This document shows, piece by piece, positions 8,287 to 14,363 of a stretch of DNA of 17,320 nt. The DNA is taken from positions 1-17,320 of the forward strand of contig JWZX01002674.1 of NCBI GenBank assembly GCA_001275005.1. Direction: 5' to 3'. The translations under genes were made by a program, and so were the position numbers. Within the stretch, counting starts at the first letter, position 1. Each line of letters starts with the position of its first letter. Source of the stretch: Chrysochromulina tobinii (taxonomy: Eukaryota > Haptophyta > Prymnesiales > Chrysochromulinaceae). Under the pieces are notes generated by a model. It ran no database searches and was not told where the DNA came from. It saw only the letters and a program-made list of their open reading frames with translations.

Positions 8287-8292
8287 AATAAA
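8287..8292 (+). terminator. Probable poly(A) signal of the 902-residue gene
   Basis: An exact AATAAA hexamer 175 nt after the stop codon at 8112 and only 86 nt before the next start codon. If used, the two transcription units are nearly contiguous. Confidence 0.45.
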
Positions 8293-8360
8293 GACGCCGA
8301 TCATTTGACATTTGGCGCTGTCGCGAGCATTCACGTGTGCGTGTGTTTCGCTCAACCGCG

Positions 8361-8384
8361 ATGGGGCCTAGATTGGTATGCTGA
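8361..8384 (+). other. Upstream ORF (7 codons) overlapping the DNAJC8-like start codon
   Basis: ATG at 8361 opens MGPRLVC and stops at TGA 8382-8384, so it overlaps the main ATG (8378) in another frame as ATGCTGA. Its context (G at -3, G at +4) is at least as good as that of the main start. It acts only if the transcript begins upstream of 8361, which is not known. Confidence 0.4.
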
Positions 8385-9010
8385 GCGCCGAGCACACGAT
8401 CCGTGCGATCCTGCGCGCGAGCAACCATTTTGATGCCTTGAGGTTACCCAAGCCACACGCCGACCTCATGGAGCAGCCGGTGTGGGATGTCGAGGACGAC
8501 GCCATAAGCCGCGCGTACCGCAAGCTCAGCCTCGCTTGCCATCCGGATAAATCGGCGCATGCTGACGCGCCTCGCGCATGGGACGTGCTCAAGCGCGCGA
8601 AGCAGTGCCTCCTCGACCCTCTTGAGCGGGATGACTACCTGATGTCGTTCCTCAAGGGGCAAAAAACGCATTGGGAGGGCACGTGGACATCAAGTGAAGC
8701 TGCTACTTCTGCCAAGGAGCGCACGGCGACCATGCGAGATGCGGCCAAAAACGAGCATGGCGAATCTGTTGCTGACGCAATGCGCGAGCGTCACGAAAAG
8801 GCGGTTGAAGCGGCGCGGCGCAAAGAACGGCTGCAAGCCGCCAAATTGCGCGCGGAGGCTCGGCGGTCGACGCCCGACGCTGCCATCGATAACGACGACG
8901 ACAATGACGACAATGATGATCGATCCGTCAACGCAGCGTCGCCTGCGAAGCCATCGGCGAGCGGCGGCTCGGCACAGGCACCCGCTCGAAAACGGCCAAA
9001 GTTTTTGTAG
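8378..9010 (+). CDS. DNAJC8-like nuclear J-domain protein
   Basis: The protein has 210 residues. The start is firm: ATG 8378 is preceded in frame by a TAG at 8369. A J domain occupies about residues 17-90, with helix II ISRAYRKLSLACHPDKS, the HPD at 55-57 that stimulates Hsp70 ATPase activity, and helix III with LLDPLERDDYL. The J domain is near, but not at, the N-terminus and is followed by a long basic helical region (AVEAARRKERLQAAKLRAEA), an Asp/Asn-rich tract (about 170-182) and a basic end, ARKRPKFL, that looks like a nuclear localisation signal. This order, size and charge match DNAJC8/SPF31, a J protein found in spliceosome preparations; other small nuclear J proteins cannot be excluded. 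An AATAAA lies 158 nt after the stop. No intron. Confidence 0.75.
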   Translation: MLSAEHTIRAILRASNHFDALRLPKPHADLMEQPVWDVEDDAISRAYRKLSLACHPDKSAHADAPRAWDVLKRAKQCLLDPLERDDYLMSFLKGQKTHWEGTWTSSEAATSAKERTATMRDAAKNEHGESVADAMRERHEKAVEAARRKERLQAAKLRAEARRSTPDAAIDNDDDNDDNDDRSVNAASPAKPSASGGSAQAPARKRPKFL

Positions 9011-9167
9011 ACCGTTCCGTTCCGTTTCAGGGCCCTCTCGGCCAGACACACCCGCTGGCGCCTCCTCATCTCTCTCGTCTTGGTCTTCGCGAACTTCGGA
9101 ACGCGTTCCGCAGCGGCGCGGCGGCGGCCCGCGCAAGCCAGGCGCGGAGGCGCGGGCTCTCGCCGCG

Positions 9168-9173
9168 AATAAA
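9168..9173 (+). terminator. Probable poly(A) signal of the DNAJC8-like gene
   Basis: An AATAAA hexamer 158 nt downstream of the stop codon at 9010, in the region where this gene converges with the minus-strand gene ending at 9443. Confidence 0.55.
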
Positions 9174-9397
9174 TATTGATTCTCGATGAACCGGCCGTCC
9201 GGATATATCAATAATAAGTCTTTAGTCTTCGGACTTCGCTTAAGCGTCTTCGCCGACTTCGGATCGGATTCTCTCGGCCGGGCCGCACAGCGTGCGTCAC
9301 CTCTCCGGTAGGACGCGGTCGCCTCGCCTGCACGGCGTGCACGCTGGCCACTGGGCCGCGGTGATCAACGGGGACCGCCCGGGCGCCGCTCTCGGTA

Positions 9398-9440
9398 CTC
9401 GGAGTTAATCTCGGAGTTAATCTCGGAGTTAATCTCGGAG
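9398..9440. repeat. 12-bp tandem repeat, 3.6 copies
   Basis: Perfect units CTCGGAGTTAAT begin at 9398, 9410 and 9422, with a partial fourth to 9440. The array ends three bases before the stop codon of the minus-strand gene (9443), so it would be the first part of that gene's 3' untranslated region. Confidence 0.9.
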
Positions 9441-9442
9441 TG

Positions 9443-10600
9443 TCATCGAGGCCGCAACGGTCCTCCCGACGCAGGCCGCTGCTGTGGGCGCATAGGCGGC
9501 GCATCGCGATGCACTGCCGCGCTAGCTGGCCGCAGCTTGCCGGCAGCCTCGCCAGCACTATTGCGCATGGGCAGTGGGGAACCCCCACAAGAATCCCCAC
9601 AAGAAGTCCTATTGGAGGCGGCCACATGCCTCCCGGGCATCTCACCTAGCGAGCGTGGGAGCAACGAGGGCTCGAGCCCGCATCGCCGACGGAGCGCCGC
9701 GAGGCTCACCGTCACAGCACGGGGGGCGGACGGCGCGCGTGCGGAGATGGGCACGTCGCCATCAGCACCTGTGGGGATGTCCGACGCCTCTGCCGCTGCG
9801 CGTTCCTCTCGCACCAAGGCCGCGAACAGAGAGCGCATCGCCTTCATGTCCTCCGGCCGCCCTTTGATCATGTCCAGTGCGAGCAGCAAGCGGCGCACGT
9901 CCTCAGACGTGAGACGGATCGTCATTGGGTCTGCGCGCACGGCCATTCGCGCCTTGTCGAGCAGAAAGCGCAGTCGGCACGGCAGGTAGCGCCCGGTCAC
10001 CTGCATGTGGATGGTGCGCAGCCGCGCGTCCATCGAGGCCGCCACTCGCCTCCGGGCACGCGCCTCCGCCTCGACGCGTGCCTCAGTCAGCGCAAGCGTT
10101 GTCTCGTGCACCATGGTACGCGCCGCCTCAACCAACTGCTGACGACTGGCGAGCTCAGCTTCAAATTTGCTCGTCGCCTCGATCAAAGCCGGGTCCGGAC
10201 CCTTGTTCTTCTTCTTGCTGCTCGCCGCAAGCTCCGTGGCAGTCACGAGCGCCTGCTTGGCCGCCGCCAGGTCAGCCCTCGCTGTTCGCATGGCGGCCTC
10301 GTTACGCTTGCGTGCCGCAATGGCCTTGGATGTGCGCTGCTCGAGCTCAGCCAGTATTCGCATAGCCTTCACGTCTTCTTCATCGGGCTCAATTTGCGGC
10401 TCTGGCGGCATCCCGGGCGCCTCGCGATGGGCCACGAGCGCTGGGCGTGGCACCACCCCGCCATCAACCTGGCCGCTCGCCGACCACTCGCAGATTATAT
10501 CCTCCACGATCGGCATTTTCGTGCGCAAACCCGATAGCAACGCCTCAAGTGCCTTTGCGGCCGCCCTAGCCTCCTCCCTGGCCTCAGCTGGAGACGGCAT
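9443..10600 (-). CDS. Coiled-coil protein with RPASA motifs, function unknown
   Basis: A single-exon frame of 385 residues starting at ATG 10600. I do not recognise a family. Residues 1-30 form an Ala-rich amphipathic helix. Residues 72-200 are long charged helical sequence (ILAELEQRTSKAIAARKR, FEAELASRQQLVEAA) broken by SSKKKNKGPDP near 127-137, typical of a coiled coil. Residues 200-265 (VTGRYLPCRLRFLLDKARMA, TSEDVRRLLLALDMIKG) look like a compact helical domain. The last 100 residues are disordered and end in KLRPASAAVHRD and QQRPASGGPLRPR, the same RPxSA-type motif as in the 902-residue protein at 5404-8112. A cytoskeletal or ciliary role is possible by that analogy only. It diverges from VPS11 with 197 bases between start codons. 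Confidence 0.6.
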   Translation of the reverse strand: MPSPAEAREEARAAAKALEALLSGLRTKMPIVEDIICEWSASGQVDGGVVPRPALVAHREAPGMPPEPQIEPDEEDVKAMRILAELEQRTSKAIAARKRNEAAMRTARADLAAAKQALVTATELAASSKKKNKGPDPALIEATSKFEAELASRQQLVEAARTMVHETTLALTEARVEAEARARRRVAASMDARLRTIHMQVTGRYLPCRLRFLLDKARMAVRADPMTIRLTSEDVRRLLLALDMIKGRPEDMKAMRSLFAALVREERAAAEASDIPTGADGDVPISARAPSAPRAVTVSLAALRRRCGLEPSLLPRSLGEMPGRHVAASNRTSCGDSCGGSPLPMRNSAGEAAGKLRPASAAVHRDAPPMRPQQRPASGGPLRPR

Positions 10601-10797
10601 GATCCGCCTCGCTGTTCCGCGTCTTTAGGACGCCGCCTCCGCTTGGACCGGAACACCGTCCGTCGCGCCCTCAAAGGGGACCCAAAGGTAACGCCCGCCC
10701 GGTACAACGCTTCACCCCCCTTACGCGTTGTGGATTCTCTGGGGGTTCTCATGTTCCTACTCACACCTCTGGCACGCTCACGATCCACAGCGTATCG
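10601..10797. promoter_or_regulatory. Divergent promoter region, coiled-coil gene and VPS11
   Basis: The 197 bases between opposed start codons must contain both promoters unless introns or leaders extend further. A 7-bp inverted repeat, ACAACGC (10704-10710) and GCGTTGT (10725-10731), with a 14-nt C-rich spacer sits near the middle. No TATA box is evident. Confidence 0.4.
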
Positions 10798-13700
10798 ATG
10801 GCGTCATGGCGACGTCTTTCCTTCTTCGACGAGAGCTCGCAGACGGACCCGTCGGGCTTGCTTGAGAGGGCCTCAGCGGTCTGCGCCCTCGCCGACGGCG
10901 GCATCATCGTTGGCGAGGCCGACGGGACCTGCCATTCACTGAATGGCGCTCTCGCCGTTCGGGTGACCTTCGCCGCGCACAGCGGCGGCGTGACGCACCT
11001 CTTGCAGCCGCGCAGCAGCGCGCTCGTCGTCTCCCTGGGCCTCGAGCACGAGGCGGGCGTGCCCCGCGCGTACCTGCGCGCGTGGCGTATCGGCGCGGAT
11101 GAGGCGACCTGCGTGCGCCACCTGCGCGTGTTCCCCGTTGTTGCCAAGGCCACCACTGGCGCGGCCGCCGCATCGACCTCGTCGGAGCCGGCGATCACGT
11201 GCTGCTGCGCCGCGGCCGACCTATCGCAGATCGCCCTCGGCCTCGCCGATGGCAGTGTTCAGTTGCTGCGCTGCGACAAGTTTCTGAGCGACAAATTCCT
11301 GAGCTTCAAGCCGCTAGCGTCGATTGCGGCGGCGCTGCCGGGGGCTCCTGCGGCGGTGACGAACGTGGCGTTCTGCTACGCGCAGGGCGCGAACCATCCG
11401 CCGACTGATCTGTGGGTCGTCACCTCCGACGCCCTCCTCTCCGTCTCCGCCGCCGGCCTGCGCTCCGAGACGAGCCTCGTGCTCGCCGAGGGCGGTGGCG
11501 CGGCGCCCGAGTGCGCCTGCGTGTCCGATATGCGTGGTCAGCTCGTGCTTGGCCGGCCGGAGGCCATCTACCTGTACGGCGCCGATGAGCGCGGCGCCAC
11601 GTACGGCTTCGACATGCCCAAGCGCTGCGTCCTCGCCTTCGGAGGATATCTCGTCGTGATCTCGTCCCGCGAGCTCTTTGGAAGGAGCGCCGCCGCCGAA
11701 AGCGGTGGTGGCGGCGCGCTCGGTCCGCTCGATACGGCGCTTGGCGCCGGCTCGGCGCCGGACGTGGGTGGGCCGGACGTCGCGGCCACCGCCAAGCAGC
11801 ACGTTGTCCAGCTATACGACCTCGCTAATAAGTACATGGGCACCTCCATAGAATTGGGCGCGCGTGTCAAGTGGGCAATCCCTTGCTCCGATCGCCTCCT
11901 GCTGCTGACACACGAGGGGCGGCTCGTGTCGCTCGTCGAGCGGCCCTGGAAGACGAAGCTGCAACTGCTGTACCGGAAGCACCTGTACTCCACTGCCCTG
12001 GCGCTCGCGACGGCGCGGGGGATGAGGCGCGCCGTCCTGAGCGAGATCCATCGCGAGTACGCGGACCACCTGTATGCCAAAGGGGACCTGAGCAGCGCGC
12101 TAGACCAGTACATCGAGACGATCGGGACGCTGCCGCCCTCGACGGTCATCGCGCGCTACCTCACGAGCCAGCGAGTGCGTGACCTGACTCGTTACCTGCA
12201 GGCACTGGTCGCAGAGGGTTCAGCGGCCGTGAGTGCCCCCGAGCACTCGGCCCTGCTGCTCAGATGCCTCGCGAAGCTCAAGGACCTTCCCGCGCTCGAG
12301 CACTTTGTGCAGTGGGCGAAGCGTGAGCCGGCTAAGGCGGCGCGCCACGCGCCCGCCGCCATCGAGACGCTCCGGGCGTGCGGCTATGCCTCGCTGGCCG
12401 CCGAGCTCGCCGAGGCGAGTGGTGCGCCCTCCGTGCTCCTTCGTTTGCTGGTGGAGGAGACGCAGGAGTTCGACAAGGTGCTCGCTCTCATTCGCCAGAT
12501 GCCGCTCGCCGAGGGTCGTGCGGCGCTGCTCCGCTGGGGCCGTCCGTTGCTGACCCACCGACCCGATGCCACGATAGAGCTCCTCGTCGTCCTGTGCCCA
12601 AGGCCTCCCTTCGAAGGTGCCCGCCCTTCAGCGACCCAAACCGGCAGCGGCGAAGCAAGCCGGCGAGCCTCTGTCGGCCGTTGGCGCACCGCCGCCCTCG
12701 AAGAACCCGTTTGATGCCGCCGCGCCGGCCGCGCCGTTGGCCTCGGCGCCGGCCGCGGCGCCTGCAGCGGCGCCGACCTCGATGCTAGCTCGGGAGGAAA
12801 AGGGGGAAGAGGGGGAAGAGGGGGCGACTCTCGAAGAGTACCTAAGCCTCTTCACAGCGCATCGGCGATCACTTGTCGCGTTCCTCGAGGCTCTGCTCGA
12901 TGCGATGCTCGCCGCCGGCCTGCCGCCCCCTGCCCTCGTGGCCAATACGCTCCTCGGGCTCTATCTGACCTCAACCGAGCCGGTCGACCCGCCGGCCTTG
13001 CCGCCGGTCTTTCCGCCGGGCTCGTCGATGGCGCCCGCGACAGCGCTCCCGGGCTCGTCGATGGCGCCCGCGACAGCGCTCCCGGGCTCGTCGATGGCGC
13101 CCGCAACAGCGCTCCCGGGCTCGTCGATGGCGCCCGCGACAGCGTCTCCCGGGCTCGTCGATGGCGCCCGCGACAGCGCTCCCGGGCTCGTCGATGGCGC
13201 CCGCGACAGCGCTCGCGAGCGCGCTCGCCCCGTTAGGAATCGAGGCACGCCGGCAGCGCGCATCGGCGCTCATCAAGCGCCCGGGCGTGCTGCTCGACGA
13301 CGACCACGCCCTGCTCCTCACGTTCCAGTACGGCTGGCTCGACGGCCGCGCACAGCTCTACGAGAGCCTTGGCCGGCCGCATGAACTGCTCCGGCACTAC
13401 ATCTTGGTGGCCGAGGATGAAAAGGTGCTGCGCACATGCCGCCGCCACGGCGAGTCGGAGCCGCAGATGTGGCTGGCCGCGCTGCGCCACCTGGTGAGCG
13501 TCGCGCCCGGCAAGGATGAACGCACGTGGAGATCGCACCTCGCCGAAGTGCTCGGTGCGATGGAATCCGAGCGCCTCCTGTCGCCATTAGAGCTCGTGCA
13601 GGCCCTCTCGACCCCCCCGACGGCGCCCGTGCCGCTGCAGCTCGCGTCCGAGCTGCTCGAGCGCCACCTGCGCGCGGCCGACGCAGCCCTCGAAGAGCAG

Positions 13701-14066
13701 AGCCGCGAGGCCAGCCGGTTTGGTGATGACGTGGCCAAGATGCGCGCCGAGATCGCCGAGATCGACGGCTGCGTGCGCGTCTTCCAGCAGCCCAAATGCT
13801 CCGCGTGCCTCGGCCCCCTCGACGTGCCGACCATCCATTTCCACTGCCAGCACTCGTACCACCTCGCCTGCCTCGGGGATCATGACCACGAATGCCCCCT
13901 GTGCGCGCCGCAGCATCGGCGCGTCGCGGAGCATCAGCAGCAGCAGCGGGCCCTCGCGCGCGGCCAGGAGGACTTTTACCGGGCCCTCGACAACTCGGCC
14001 GATGGTGTGGCCACCGTTGCCGAGTTCCTCGGCCGCGGCTTCCTCAGCACGATCAATGCCAAGTGA
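10798..14066 (+). CDS. VPS11: VPS11, RING-type core subunit of HOPS/CORVET (reading frame changes twice)
   Basis: VPS11 is a core subunit of the HOPS and CORVET complexes that tether membranes for fusion at late endosomes, vacuoles and early endosomes. From ATG 10798 the protein opens WRRLSFFDE, as in the family, followed by the N-terminal beta-propeller (about 1-390; LWVVTSDALLS, IYLYGADERG, VVQLYDLANKYMG) and the alpha-solenoid with clathrin-heavy-chain-type repeats (LYAKGDLSSALDQYIETIG, then TVIARYL and LLLRCLAKLKD). After DATIELLVVLC (near 12595) the match moves to a second frame (LEEYLSLF, LVANTLLGLYLT) and then, within a minisatellite, to a third (LTFQYGWLDG, RRHGESEPQMWLAALRH). The C-terminus holds a complete RING: CSAC, CQHSYHLAC and CPLC supply all eight zinc ligands from 13797 on, and the protein ends FLGRGFLSTINAK as expected. 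About 1,060 residues against roughly 940 in animals; the excess is the low-complexity and repeat insert. Indels or unrecognised introns explain the frame changes. Confidence 0.93.
13018..13216 (+). repeat. 33-bp coding minisatellite in VPS11, six copies, one of 34 bp
   Basis: Units begin with GGGCTCGTCGATGG at 13018, 13051, 13084, 13117, 13151 and 13184. All spacings are 33 except the fourth unit, which is 34 because of an extra T at 13145 (AGCGTCTCCC where the others have AGCGCTCCC). The third unit has one substitution (GCAACAG). In frame, the unit encodes the 11 residues GSSMAPATALP. Confidence 0.95.
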
Positions 14067-14363
14067 AGAGCGCACGATTGAGGTGCCAAGGAACGCGCAA
14101 GGGGTCCATGCCAAGCACAATCATGCCCGGCTAACCAAGGCCGCGGGCTTCGGTCGGGTTCGTCGCGCGGATGTCCTATTTTAGCGTTTGAATTGCGGAC
14201 GAGAAGAGCCTTTTCTACGTCCGTAAGTTAGTGCGCCGCGCCATCCGCGGTCCGATCGCCATCTGAATGGCAACAGTGTACACAGCACAGCTGAGAGCGC
14301 GGATTTAAAGCTTTAAACGAAAAGCAGAAGCACGTCGTGACTCGATCCATCCGTATCGACGGC
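14067..14363. other. Convergent 3' region between VPS11 and DNAJC2
   Basis: A stretch of 297 bases between convergent stop codons. It turns AT-richer from about 14170 and contains a perfect 14-bp palindrome, TTTAAAGCTTTAAA (14304-14317). No exact AATAAA for either strand was found, so the poly(A) signals are not assigned. Confidence 0.5.

Larger units (their letters stand above)
8113..8377. other. Short spacer between two same-strand genes
   Basis: It must hold both the 3' end of the upstream gene and the promoter and leader of the DNAJC8-like gene. It contains four 9-bp GC-rich units (8161-8196), an AATAAA at 8287-8292, and a 7-codon upstream ORF that overlaps the next start codon. Confidence 0.6.
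9011..9442. other. Convergent intergenic region
   Basis: A stretch of 432 bases between two convergent stop codons. It holds the AATAAA at 9168, an inverted repeat TATTGAT/ATCAATA (about 9173-9214) around a GGATATATC element, a block of CTTCG-type short repeats (about 9227-9263), and a 12-bp tandem repeat (9398-9440). No gene was recognised. Confidence 0.5.

Noticed and set aside
9208-9645. A 145-codon minus-strand frame overlapping the end of the coiled-coil gene
   Set aside because: It is in another frame, includes the 12-bp repeat as LTPRLTPRLTP and has no family resemblance; the longer frame from ATG 10600 is preferred.
14304-14317. TTTAAAGCTTTAAA palindrome as a regulatory site
   Set aside because: It is a perfect 14-bp palindrome but lies between two convergent 3' ends and is AT-simple; nothing beyond its symmetry supports a function.
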